64,000 nt of DNA from Aurantiacibacter aquimixticola (GTDB taxonomy: Bacteria; Pseudomonadota; Alphaproteobacteria; Sphingomonadales; Sphingomonadaceae): positions 1,674,001-1,738,000 of the forward strand of contig NZ_RAHX01000001.1 in NCBI RefSeq assembly GCF_003605475.1, in the 5' to 3' direction. This document shows, one piece after another, positions 19,892 to 27,891 of this stretch. The position numbers were made by a program, and so were the translations under genes. How positions within the stretch are numbered: the stretch's first letter is position 1; every line of letters begins with the position of its first letter. The notes beneath the pieces were generated by a model that saw only the letters and a program-made list of their open reading frames with translations, did no database searches and was not told the DNA's origin.

Positions 19892-20212
19892 CTAGGCCTG
19901 CACGGACCAATGTGACCTCATGATGTGCTCGTACACATACACCGATAGCTTCTGTTCGAACTGACAACCGATTTGTGGACGCCTGATCCAGCGCACCTGC
20001 GCCCGCAATGTCTCGAGGCCGGCAAGCCGGACGTAGATCAATGCATTATTTTCGACCGCCTCGCTCGTATGCAGCCGAAACCCTTCGCAGGTCAGATCGG
20101 AAATCCTGGTGCGCCGCCATTGTCCTGTGGCGAGACGCGCTTCGCAAGCAATGTTGACCATTGGCCGCTGGCTGCGACCGGAGAAAATTTCATCGGAGGG
20201 ATCGTAACGCAT
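19892..20212 (-). CDS. Single-domain PilZ protein
   Basis: A 106-residue PilZ protein, paralogous in layout to the one at 18941-19270. The second PilZ motif is seen as RISDLTCEGFRL. The first motif is degenerate: the arginines before VNIACEARL are arranged as RSQR rather than RxxxR. Two cysteines flank the motif. Its 5' region (20213-20280) is unusually AT-rich and carries a direct repeat, so it probably has its own promoter. Whether it binds cyclic-di-GMP cannot be told from the sequence. Confidence 0.78.
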   Translation of the reverse strand: MRYDPSDEIFSGRSQRPMVNIACEARLATGQWRRTRISDLTCEGFRLHTSEAVENNALIYVRLAGLETLRAQVRWIRRPQIGCQFEQKLSVYVYEHIMRSHWSVQA

Positions 20213-20280
20213 GGAAGGGCGGGTAGGTCTCAGCCCTTAATTATTCACGAAGCCCTTGAGAGAAAACGGTTTAATATAAA
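20213..20280 (-). promoter_or_regulatory. AT-rich promoter region with direct heptamer repeat before PilZ gene
   Basis: The gap between the YggS stop and the PilZ start is AT-rich in a GC-rich surrounding. On the plus strand the heptamer AGCCCTT occurs at 20232-20238 and again at 20251-20257, a 19-base period (about two helical turns). A TTAATATAAATC stretch at about 20271-20282 could supply a -10-like element for minus-strand transcription. This looks like a regulated promoter, but no binding protein can be named. Confidence 0.35.
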
Positions 20281-20955
20281 TCAATTTGCAGCGTCGCGCG
20301 CTCCGAACAGCGCCGTTCCCACCCGTATATGCGTCGCACCAAGCATGATGGCAGTCGCATAATCGCCGCTCATGCCCATGCTGCGCCCCTCCAGTCCGTG
20401 ATCGTCGGCCAGCTTTGCCATGAGTGCGAAATAGAGTGCGGGCTCGATCCCGTGTGGCGGCACACACATCAGCCCGGCGAGAGGGATATTGGCGGAACGC
20501 GCCTGGCCCAGCAGCGCCGGAAGATCGGCAATGGCGCATCCGCCCTTCTGGTCCTCCGCACCGATATTGACCTGGATGAAGCAGGGCACTTGCTGCCCCA
20601 CCTTGTCGAACGCCTTGGCGAGCGCTTTCACCAGGCTTGGCCGGTCGAGCGAGTGAATGCTGTCGAAAAGCGCCGCCGCGTCCTCCGCCTTGTTGGATTG
20701 CAACTGACCGACCAGGTGCAGTTTCACGTCTTCGTAACGCTCGCGCAATTCAGGCCACTTGCCCTGCGCTTCCTGCACGCGGTTTTCGCCGAAGACGCGG
20801 TGACCGGCATCGAGCAGAGGTGCGATCGTCTGAGCATCGTGCATCTTGCTGACGGCGACCAGTGTCACATCGTCGGGTTCACGCCGGGCGATCTTGCAGA
20901 TGCGGGCGATTTCCGCGTGGACGGCGGCGAGGCGATCGGTGGCATTTTCGCTCAT
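20281..20955 (-). CDS. YggS family pyridoxal-phosphate homeostasis protein
   Basis: A 224-residue fold-type III PLP-binding protein of the YggS/PLPBP family. These are not known enzymes but keep PLP and amino-acid pools balanced. The PLP lysine is in TLVAVSKMHDA near residue 33. Later family blocks GENRVQEAQGKWPEL, HLVGQLQSNKA and MGMSGDYATAIMLGATHIRVGTALFG (phosphate-binding Gly/Ser segment) are present. The ATG at 20955 (MSENATDRL) is the natural start; the frame open to 21105 overlaps the divergent ThiE-like gene. Confidence 0.93.
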   Translation of the reverse strand: MSENATDRLAAVHAEIARICKIARREPDDVTLVAVSKMHDAQTIAPLLDAGHRVFGENRVQEAQGKWPELRERYEDVKLHLVGQLQSNKAEDAAALFDSIHSLDRPSLVKALAKAFDKVGQQVPCFIQVNIGAEDQKGGCAIADLPALLGQARSANIPLAGLMCVPPHGIEPALYFALMAKLADDHGLEGRSMGMSGDYATAIMLGATHIRVGTALFGARDAAN

Positions 20956-20975
20956 GCGCGCGCTATAGCGAAGGC

Positions 20976-21515
20976 GTGACACAGGGCCACCCTCTACCCG
21001 ATCTCTGGCTGCTTTCTGACGAGCGCAATGCGCATCGGCTGCACATTGCCTTGCGAAGTTTTCCCGTGCCCGTCGGCTTCGTCTACCGGCACTACCACCT
21101 GCCACCCGCAGAGCGTTTCGCCGAATATCGCCGTCTCGCCCGGATCGCCCGGGCCGAGGGTCACCTTGTCATCCTTTCGGACAGCGCGATGACGGCGCGC
21201 GAATGGGGCGCGGACGGGATTTATGGCGCGCCGCTCTCCCTCTATCCGCGGCGAGCCGACCTGCTGCGCATCGCCACCGCGCACGATATGCGGGAAATTG
21301 CGCAGGCGACCCGGATCGGTGCCGATGCGGTGATGCTGTCCCCAGTCTTCCCTACTCGCTCCCATCCCGGCGCGAAGACCCTCGGCCCGCAGCGCTTCCT
21401 GCATATGGCGAAGCATGCGCAAATGCCGGTCATCGCGCTCGGCGGAATGACGGCACGGCGCGAGCGCCGACTGCGCCGTGTCAAATGGGCCGCTATCGAC
21501 GGGCTCTCCGACTGA
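20976..21515 (+). CDS. Thiamine phosphate synthase/TenI family protein
   Basis: A 179-residue TIM-barrel protein of the ThiE/TenI family. The family signature lies in AVMLSPVFPTRSHPGAKTLG, which matches the phosphate-binding and substrate loop, followed by MPVIALGGMTARR (second phosphate site). ThiE joins the pyrimidine and thiazole halves of thiamine. The N-terminal third is less typical and no other thiamine gene is nearby, so a TenI-like or diverged role is possible. GTG at 20976 is chosen: it lies 20 bases from the divergent yggS start, and longer frames would run into that gene. Confidence 0.7.
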   Translation: MTQGHPLPDLWLLSDERNAHRLHIALRSFPVPVGFVYRHYHLPPAERFAEYRRLARIARAEGHLVILSDSAMTAREWGADGIYGAPLSLYPRRADLLRIATAHDMREIAQATRIGADAVMLSPVFPTRSHPGAKTLGPQRFLHMAKHAQMPVIALGGMTARRERRLRRVKWAAIDGLSD

Positions 21516-21809
21516 TCTTTCGCCATTTGCGCCGACCTCCGTCGGAGCGTCCTCGCTAGGCGCGCAGCAAGCCGCCCCCGCTGCGGACGGGCGTTTGCCC
21601 TCGCCTCGCTTCGCTCGGAGCTCCGCAGAGCTTCTGAAATGTCGTGCTGGGATCGGTCGCGATAGCGGCTGACAGCCTGCGAATTGCAGGCCCGCAGCTG
21701 CCCCGCAGCCGGAACTAATCCCGGCGGAGGGAATAGCAGCGAGGACGTCCGCGCGGATGCGCGGGCACAGAGAAAGCAAATGCGGAGGCCGGATCGAAAG
21801 ACAAAAAAT
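21516..21809. other. Hairpin-rich intergenic region upstream of ftsK, no gene seen
   Basis: About 300 bases without a convincing reading frame. It contains several perfect short inverted repeats: CTCCG/CGGAG around 21537-21547; GCCTGC/GCAGGC at 21675-21680 and 21686-21691; GCCGG/CCGGC at 21708-21712 and 21721-21725; and CCGCGC/GCGCGG at 21749-21754 and 21759-21764. The 21590-21630 part has a CCTCGCTTCGCTCGGAG-type palindromic sequence like the GC-rich dispersed repeats of sphingomonads. It could be a REP-type element next to a structured RNA leader. No known riboswitch fold was matched with confidence. Confidence 0.4.
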
Positions 21810-21838
21810 TTGACCCTCGAGTCCCGCTGTGGGATTCT
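21810..21838 (+). promoter_or_regulatory. Candidate sigma-70 promoter for ftsK
   Basis: TTGACC at 21810-21815 is followed after exactly 17 bases by GATTCT at 21833-21838. The -35 matches well and the -10 weakly. Transcription would start about 27 bases before the ftsK ATG. A GTCCC/GGGAC-type inverted repeat lies just downstream in the short leader. This is based on visual match only. Confidence 0.4.
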
Positions 21839-21870
21839 CCGTCCCGGGACGCAGACGAAAGGGATCGATC

Positions 21871-24216
21871 ATGGCCACGCGGGCCGCAAATCAGGGCGCG
21901 GATTGGAAGGCGGCCTTCCGCCGCTCGCTCGCGCGGGCGAGCCAGCTGACAGGCGCGGTGCTGCTTTACGCCTTCACCGCCTTCCTCGCCATTGCTCTCA
22001 TCAGCCACAGCCAGACGGACCCGTCGCTCTCCACCGCAGCGGGAGACGTGGTCGACAACTGGATGGGCAAGCCCGGTGCCTTCGTCGCCGATCTCGCGCT
22101 GACCGGCTTCGGTCTCGTAGCCGTGCTGTTCCTTCCCCTCACTTATGTTTTCGCCCGCAAGCTCTGGCGCGATGCCGATGAGGACGAGCAGTGGGGCGGC
22201 GCGTGGTGGCGCACGGTCGCGCTGATGCTGCTCGCGATGGCGCTGCTGGCCATCGTCCTCTCGCTCGTCACGTCCCCGCGCGAATGGAGCCTCCCTGCGG
22301 GCACGGGCGGCCTTGCGGGGCTTCTCGGCGACGCGGGCATCCGCGCGCTTGCCGGACTTCTGCCCGAAGCCGCGCGCTTCTGGGCGATTCTTGCCGCCGG
22401 CATCGCCGCGCTTATCGGCGGAGCCGCGCTGGCGGGCCGGGTGCTGGCGCTCGACTGGGCGAGCCTGCTCACGATACCCGACTGGATCCGCAACCGCCCG
22501 CAGCTTGTCGCCCCGGCCAATCCGTTCAAGCCCGAAAAGCCGCGCAAGTCCCGGCGCAAACCCGATATTTCCGCGCAGGACAATGACGGGGATGCGCCCG
22601 ACAATCCGCTGGCCAAGCGGGCTCCGCCGACGATCAGCGATGCCGCTGCGCCGCCGCGCCGGGCGAAGCCTGCGGCCAAGGCTGCGCAAAAGGACATGTT
22701 CGCCGATTACGATCTGCCGAGCATCGAATTGCTGGAAGAAAATGGCGCCGACAATGCGCCGCCGCTCGACAAGCTGGCGCTCGAACGCAACGCTCGTCTC
22801 CTTGAAACCGTGCTCGACGATTTCAACGTCAAAGGCGAGATTACCGCGGTAAAGACCGGCCCGGTTGTCACCATGTACGAACTGGAACCCGCCGCGGGCA
22901 TCAAGGCCAGCCGCGTGGTCGGCCTGGCCGAGGATATCGCCCGCAACATGTCGGCGATCAGCGCCCGCGTCGCGCCGATCCCGGGCAAGACGGTAATGGG
23001 CATCGAATTGCCCAATGCGGACCGGCAGATGGTGTCTTTTCGCGAACTGGTGGAAAGCGAAGCCTTCGTCGGCTCGAAGGGCGGGCTGCCGATCATTCTC
23101 GGCAAGGGCATTTCAGGCGATCCGATCGTCGCCGATCTTGCTGCCATGCCGCATCTGCTGGTGGCGGGCACCACCGGATCGGGCAAGTCGGTGGGCCTGA
23201 ATGCGATCCTGCTGTCGCTGCTCTACCGCTTCACGCCCGCCGAGTGCCGCCTGATCCTGATCGATCCCAAGGTGCTCGAACTCAAGAGCTACGACGACAT
23301 CCCGCACCTCCTCGCTCCGGTGGTTACCGAGCCGCACAAATCGGTACGCAGCCTGAAATGGGCGGTGGAGGAAATGGAGCGCCGCTATCGCATGATGAGC
23401 GAGATCGGCGCGCGCAACCTCGGCGGTTTCAACGAGCGGGTCGCGGCCGCCGCCGCCAAGGGCAAACCGCTCAAGCGCACGGTGCAGACCGGTTACGATC
23501 CCGAAACCGGCGAGGCCGTGGTCGAGGAGAAGGAACTCGATTACGAGGTGCTGCCGCAGATCGTGCTGATCGTGGACGAACTCGCCGATCTGATGGTCAC
23601 CGTCGGCAAGGAAATCGAGGTGCTGATCCAGCGCCTCAGCCAGAAATCGCGCGCGGCGGGCATCCACCTCATCATGGCGACGCAACGCCCATCGGTCGAT
23701 GTCATTACCGGCGTCATCAAGGCGAACCTGCCCACCCGCATCAGCTTCAACGTCACCAGCCGGATCGACAGCCGGACGATCCTGGGCGAACAGGGCGCGG
23801 AGCAGCTGCTCGGCAAGGGCGACATGCTCTACAAGCCGAACACCGGCGCGCTGAAGCGCGTGCACGGGCCGTTCGTGTCCGACGAGGAAGTCGAAAAGGT
23901 CGCCGATCACTGGCGCGGCCAGGGCGAACCCGCTTACGTCGACAGCGTGACCGAAGAGCCGGAAGACGGCGGCTTCGGCTTCGAAGACGAATTCACCGCG
24001 TCGGACAATCCCGAGGAGCGCAAATACCGCCAGGCGATCCAGATCGTGTGCGAGAACCAGAAGGCGAGCGGCAGCTGGCTGCAACGCCAGCTCGGCATCG
24101 GCTACAACACGGCGGCGAAGCTGATCGAGCGGATGGAAAGCGACGGCATTGTCGGTCCGGCGAACCATGTCGGGCGGCGGGAGATTTTCCGGGACCGGGA
24201 CGGGAATCCGATTTGA
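21871..24216 (+). CDS. ftsK: DNA translocase FtsK
   Basis: A 781-residue septal DNA pump that moves chromosome termini during division and activates XerCD. Four N-terminal membrane helices (about residues 20-210) are followed by a Pro/Ala/Lys linker and the alpha domain. The RecA-like motor has Walker A GTTGSGKSVGLNA, Walker B LIVDELADLM (near base 23570) and LIMATQRPSVDVITG. The C-terminal gamma winged helix that reads KOPS sites is intact (SWLQRQLGIGYNTAAKLIERM). The ATG at 21871, with AAAGGGA upstream, is preferred over the frame start at 21829. Confidence 0.97.
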   Translation: MATRAANQGADWKAAFRRSLARASQLTGAVLLYAFTAFLAIALISHSQTDPSLSTAAGDVVDNWMGKPGAFVADLALTGFGLVAVLFLPLTYVFARKLWRDADEDEQWGGAWWRTVALMLLAMALLAIVLSLVTSPREWSLPAGTGGLAGLLGDAGIRALAGLLPEAARFWAILAAGIAALIGGAALAGRVLALDWASLLTIPDWIRNRPQLVAPANPFKPEKPRKSRRKPDISAQDNDGDAPDNPLAKRAPPTISDAAAPPRRAKPAAKAAQKDMFADYDLPSIELLEENGADNAPPLDKLALERNARLLETVLDDFNVKGEITAVKTGPVVTMYELEPAAGIKASRVVGLAEDIARNMSAISARVAPIPGKTVMGIELPNADRQMVSFRELVESEAFVGSKGGLPIILGKGISGDPIVADLAAMPHLLVAGTTGSGKSVGLNAILLSLLYRFTPAECRLILIDPKVLELKSYDDIPHLLAPVVTEPHKSVRSLKWAVEEMERRYRMMSEIGARNLGGFNERVAAAAAKGKPLKRTVQTGYDPETGEAVVEEKELDYEVLPQIVLIVDELADLMVTVGKEIEVLIQRLSQKSRAAGIHLIMATQRPSVDVITGVIKANLPTRISFNVTSRIDSRTILGEQGAEQLLGKGDMLYKPNTGALKRVHGPFVSDEEVEKVADHWRGQGEPAYVDSVTEEPEDGGFGFEDEFTASDNPEERKYRQAIQIVCENQKASGSWLQRQLGIGYNTAAKLIERMESDGIVGPANHVGRREIFRDRDGNPI

Positions 24217-24226
24217 GTAGAGCGGC

Positions 24227-25483
24227 GTGAGGGTATGGCTGGGTCCAATCTTGGCGCTGGCGACTTGCGCGCCGGCTGCGCAAGCTCAGACCGCGACTGC
24301 GTCCGAGACAAGCATTGGCGACATTTTGCCGATGGTGCTCGACGATCAAATCATGCCTGCGCTGATCATACTCGAACAGATCATCGCGGAGGATGAGCGG
24401 GCGAGCCGGATCGGTGCGCAGTATTGGTCTTTAAGCGGTGATCTCGGAACCGCCGACGAGCTCTGGGTGCGTACCGTTGACCCCCCGTCCGGTGCGTTGC
24501 CAGACCTGTCGCAAGCACAGCCGATGCCTGCGATAGAAGAGATCGTACGCCAATCTGCAGGCAAGCGTGTGGTAATTATCAACGAAGCACACCACTCGCC
24601 GCGTCATCGCGCGTTCACGCACCACTTGATGCTCGCATTGCGCGAAGAGGGCTTCACCCATTTCGCAGCAGAAGCCTTTTGTTCGGGAGCGCATTGTGGC
24701 TCGCTTTTAATGAACGGCGCTCCAATGGGAGGCGGAGATACAGGGTTTTATGTGATTGAGCCGGTATTCGGCGATCTCGCGAGGCAGGCGGGCGCTACCG
24801 GCTACAGTTTGGTCGGCTATGAAATGACGCCGGAGCAAAAAGCAAATGCAGGCGCAAATCCAGATATCGATTCGATGAACTTTCGCGAACTTGCGCAAGC
24901 CGAAAATCTCAAGGCGGCGCTCGATGCTGATCCGGACATGCGTGTGTTGATCCATGTGGGCTTCGGACACGTGGAAGAGAGCTTGCCAGAGCGGCCGCTG
25001 CATCTCTTTGCCGGACGGCTCAAAGAATTGACAGGTGAAGACCCGCTGACGATCGATCAGACTCTGGGAACCCCGCAACCGGGCAACCATGATAACCTGT
25101 TGTACCAGGCGTTTATGGAAGAATTTGGCGCTCCGTCATCGTCAATGGCGATTGCGTATGGCCAAGATCGGCCCTCAGGAATTTACCGTACAGACCTCAG
25201 TGTCTTTCATCCAGAGTCGCAGATGGTGAACGGGCGTCCCGATTGGCTCTCCATGACGGGTTATCGCAGATCGCATACCATCGCTCTTGAACCACTTAGC
25301 CAGCGGAGCTTGGTCCGTGCTTTTCTCGTTGGCGAGCCTGCTGGAGCGGTGGCGATGGACCAGATGCTGACGAACCCAAATGCCGATGCCGTTACACTGA
25401 TGCTGCCGCGTGGCGAATACAGGTTGATGCGTCAGAACGAGGCGGGCGACAACATACCTCTCGGAAGTGTCAGCATCGACTAG
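24227..25483 (+). CDS. Unrecognised exported protein, Tiki/ChaN-like in part
   Basis: A 418-residue protein with a signal peptide (MRVWLGPILALATCAPAAQA). The central part has VVIINEAHHSPRHRAF followed by a helix and THFAAEAF, and later VLIHVGFGHVEE. The spacing of an acidic residue and histidines before a helix, with a second His motif, is reminiscent of ChaN/Tiki/EreA-type folds, but the match is weak and I would not assign a function. The base composition is visibly lower in G+C than the flanking genes, with many A/T-ending codons, suggesting transfer or relaxed selection. A GTG start follows ftsK by 10 bases. Confidence 0.6.
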   Translation: MRVWLGPILALATCAPAAQAQTATASETSIGDILPMVLDDQIMPALIILEQIIAEDERASRIGAQYWSLSGDLGTADELWVRTVDPPSGALPDLSQAQPMPAIEEIVRQSAGKRVVIINEAHHSPRHRAFTHHLMLALREEGFTHFAAEAFCSGAHCGSLLMNGAPMGGGDTGFYVIEPVFGDLARQAGATGYSLVGYEMTPEQKANAGANPDIDSMNFRELAQAENLKAALDADPDMRVLIHVGFGHVEESLPERPLHLFAGRLKELTGEDPLTIDQTLGTPQPGNHDNLLYQAFMEEFGAPSSSMAIAYGQDRPSGIYRTDLSVFHPESQMVNGRPDWLSMTGYRRSHTIALEPLSQRSLVRAFLVGEPAGAVAMDQMLTNPNADAVTLMLPRGEYRLMRQNEAGDNIPLGSVSID

Positions 25484-25517
25484 CCCCGCCATGCACATCG
25501 TGCTTTAAGCGTCGCCG

Positions 25518-25976
25518 ATGAACACCAAACGCGAAATGCGCATCGTCGGCTGGCGCGAGCTGGTCGAATTGCCGGAGCTCGGCCTCAGCGGCATACCCGC
25601 CAAGATCGACAGCGGGGCGCGCACGTCCTCGCTTCATGCCGAACTGCTCGAGGAATTCGAGCGGGACGGCGAGCGCTTTGTGCGTTTCTGCGTAGACTGG
25701 GGCGGGGAGAGGCACGAATGCGAGGCGGTGCATGTCGATATTCGCGGCATCACCAGTTCCAATGGCGAAACGCAGCGCCGCTACGTCATCAAGACGCCGC
25801 TGAAGATCGGCACGCTGACATTCCGCGCGGAAATCAGCCTGGCCGATCGATCCGACATGAAATTCCCGATGCTGATCGGCCGGTCGTCTCTGCGCCGCCG
25901 CTTCGTCGTCGATTCCGGCCATAGCTGGCTGCAGACCCCCGGCAAGGCGCCGGTCAAAGGACACAAACCGGTATGA
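25518..25976 (+). CDS. RimB-like 'ATP-dependent zinc protease' family protein (retropepsin-like)
   Basis: A 152-residue protein of the family annotated as putative ATP-dependent zinc protease (RimB/RloA2-type). It starts with a strand-rich region, and [13 protein letters not shown] places Asp31-Ser-Gly-Ala in the position of the aspartyl-protease DT/SGA active loop; FVVDSGHSW near the end is typical of the family. The fold is therefore predicted to be retropepsin-like. These genes usually accompany ATP-grasp ligases, as here: the stop overlaps rimK by 4 bases (ATGA). A role in trimming or regulating peptide tags made by the ligase is a reasonable inference. Confidence 0.85.
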   Translation: MNTKREMRIVGWRELVELPELGLSGIPAKIDSGARTSSLHAELLEEFERDGERFVRFCVDWGGERHECEAVHVDIRGITSSNGETQRRYVIKTPLKIGTLTFRAEISLADRSDMKFPMLIGRSSLRRRFVVDSGHSWLQTPGKAPVKGHKPV

Positions 25977-26878
25977 AAATCGCAATGCTAGCCCGCAATC
26001 CTAATCTCTATTCGCACAAGCGACTGGTGGAGGCTGCGGAGGAACGCGGTCACACACTCGATATTCTAAATACCACGCGCTGCACGGTGAATATCGCCAG
26101 CCATCGTCCGACGCTCACTTATAATGGCGAAACTCTGTCGGGTTACGAAGCGGTGATCCCTCGCATCGGCGCGTCGATCACGAATTACGGCCTTGCCGTG
26201 CTGCGCCAGTTCGAAATGAGCGGTGTGTGGCCGCTCAATGAAAGCGTCGCCATCGGCCGCAGCCGGGACAAGCTGCGGAGCATGCAGATCCTCGCCAAAT
26301 ACGGCCTCGGCCTGCCGCTGACAGCCTATGCCAATGACCCCAAGGCGGCCGAAGAGATCATCAAGGCCGTGAATGGCCCACCCGTGGTCATCAAGCTGCT
26401 CGAAGGTACGCAGGGCATCGGTGTCGTGCTCGCCGAAACGATGAGCAGCGCGAAATCGGTGATCGAGGCGTTCCGCGGCGCGAACGTCAACATCCTGGTG
26501 CAGGAATTCATCAAGGAAGCGGGCGGCACCGATATCCGCGCGCTCGTCGTCGGCGGGAAAGTCGTGGCGGCGATGAAGCGTACCGGCGCGGCGGACGACT
26601 TCCGTTCCAACCTGCATCGCGGTGGCAGCGCGCAGCTTATCAAGATCACGCCGGAGGAACGCTCCACCGCCGTGCGCGCGGCCAAGCATATGGGCCTCAA
26701 CGTCTGCGGTGTCGATATGCTGCGATCCAATCATGGGCCCGTAATCATGGAGGTGAACTCCTCCCCCGGCCTCGAAGGGATCGAGAAAGCGACCGAGAAG
26801 GACGTTGCCGGCACGATCATCGACTACATCGCCGCCAACGCGAAGGCGGGAGCGACCAAGACGCGCGGCAAGGGATAA
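25973..26878 (+). CDS. rimK: RimK family ATP-grasp alpha-L-glutamate ligase
   Basis: A 301-residue ATP-grasp ligase of the RimK group, which adds glutamate residues to the C terminus of ribosomal protein S6 or makes poly-alpha-glutamate. The N-terminal domain (about 1-95) precedes the ATP-grasp core with [36 protein letters not shown] and the Mg-binding [15 protein letters not shown] near residue 265. Length matches RimK. It is translationally coupled to the retropepsin-like gene in front and followed, after about 100 bases, by a beta-barrel protein, a 7TM protein and another ATP-grasp enzyme. Confidence 0.93.
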   Translation: MKIAMLARNPNLYSHKRLVEAAEERGHTLDILNTTRCTVNIASHRPTLTYNGETLSGYEAVIPRIGASITNYGLAVLRQFEMSGVWPLNESVAIGRSRDKLRSMQILAKYGLGLPLTAYANDPKAAEEIIKAVNGPPVVIKLLEGTQGIGVVLAETMSSAKSVIEAFRGANVNILVQEFIKEAGGTDIRALVVGGKVVAAMKRTGAADDFRSNLHRGGSAQLIKITPEERSTAVRAAKHMGLNVCGVDMLRSNHGPVIMEVNSSPGLEGIEKATEKDVAGTIIDYIAANAKAGATKTRGKG

Positions 26879-26979
26879 CCCGTAGCCCGCGCAAACCCTT
26901 TCGCTTTAGGGTTAGCGTTTCCTAAACCACTCGCTCCGTAATGGCCCTGAGGATGAACGGGGCCGCCATCATTTCCGCC

Positions 26980-27891
26980 ATGTCGCGCAAGCTTGCGCCT
27001 GCGATTGCCGTGCTTGCGTTGTTTGGCGCGCCAGCGGCGGCGCAGGATGCGCTTGAGGTCGATCCCTATGCCCGGCTCGAAACTGGCATCGTCCTGTCCG
27101 AAAGCGCGGACCGCGAGGACGATCTCATCATCAATGGCAATGGCGGCTATCTGCGCGGACAGATCGGAATGGATTTCGATCTGGCCGACACGAAGCTGCG
27201 ACTGGAGGCCGACCGTATCGAGGTCCAGCGCTTCGACAGCGCAACGGGGCGGGGTAGCTTCAACCGGGACCGGCTGACGGCCGCGATCTCTCATGAGATC
27301 GGCGAGGATTGGGAAGTCGAGCTGGGCGGACGCATCTATGACGATCTCGTCACCGTCGAAGCGGCCGATACGGACGAACGCCAGGTCTCTCTGCAAGTCG
27401 AATACGAGCCTGTGCGCGCACATCGCTTTCAGCTTCGCGGCACTTGGCGGGATCGCGAATATGATGACGGAGAAGGCGTGGATGGCGCATCCTCCACCGG
27501 AGACGGCCCGCGCGTCGATGCGGGATATCGCCTTCGCATCGGGCGCTATCACTATGTAAATGTCGATCTGCGCGCCGAAGAGATCGGTTCCGCCAATCCA
27601 CGCCGCGCTTACACGCGTGAAAGCGTGAGCGCGTCCTACACCCGGCCGATCACCTCGACGCTTCGCGTGCGCCCGGCTGCGGAGCTACGCCACAGCCGTT
27701 TCGATGGACGCATGACCGATGCGCTGGAAGCGCGCGAAGACACGCAATTCGTGCCCGAAGTCGAATTGCTGTGGTGGCCGGGCCGTTGGCGGGTGGAGGC
27801 AGAGGCGAAATACCTCTTCTCCAGCAGCAATGACGCTTTGCGAGAGCGTGAAGGATACCGCTTCAGCCTGAGCGTCGGTTATGTCTTCTAG
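26980..27891 (+). CDS. Predicted outer-membrane beta-barrel protein
   Basis: A 303-residue exported protein. From the ATG at 26980 it has a clean signal peptide (MSRKLAPAIAVLALFGAPAAAQ); earlier in-frame ATGs at 26941 and 26953 add an odd N-terminal extension. The mature part consists of repeating amphipathic strands with alternating charged and aromatic or aliphatic residues, for example RLEADRIEVQRFDS and YHYVNVDLRAEE. It ends in a terminal strand finishing ...SVGYVF, the aromatic C-terminal residue expected for BAM-assembled porin-like barrels. No family is recognised. Its stop overlaps the 7TM gene by 11 bases. Confidence 0.75.
   Translation: MSRKLAPAIAVLALFGAPAAAQDALEVDPYARLETGIVLSESADREDDLIINGNGGYLRGQIGMDFDLADTKLRLEADRIEVQRFDSATGRGSFNRDRLTAAISHEIGEDWEVELGGRIYDDLVTVEAADTDERQVSLQVEYEPVRAHRFQLRGTWRDREYDDGEGVDGASSTGDGPRVDAGYRLRIGRYHYVNVDLRAEEIGSANPRRAYTRESVSASYTRPITSTLRVRPAAELRHSRFDGRMTDALEAREDTQFVPEVELLWWPGRWRVEAEAKYLFSSSNDALREREGYRFSLSVGYVF

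Noticed and set aside
21680..21725. GCAGCTGCCCCGCAGCCGG resembling part of a cobalamin riboswitch
   Set aside because: The other conserved B12-box elements and spacing are not visible and ftsK is not a cobalamin target.
26894..26926. AACCCT/AGGGTT hairpin after rimK as terminator
   Set aside because: Only 6 bp, no T-tract, and the same bases can pair differently (TTTAGG/CCTAAA); likely chance.
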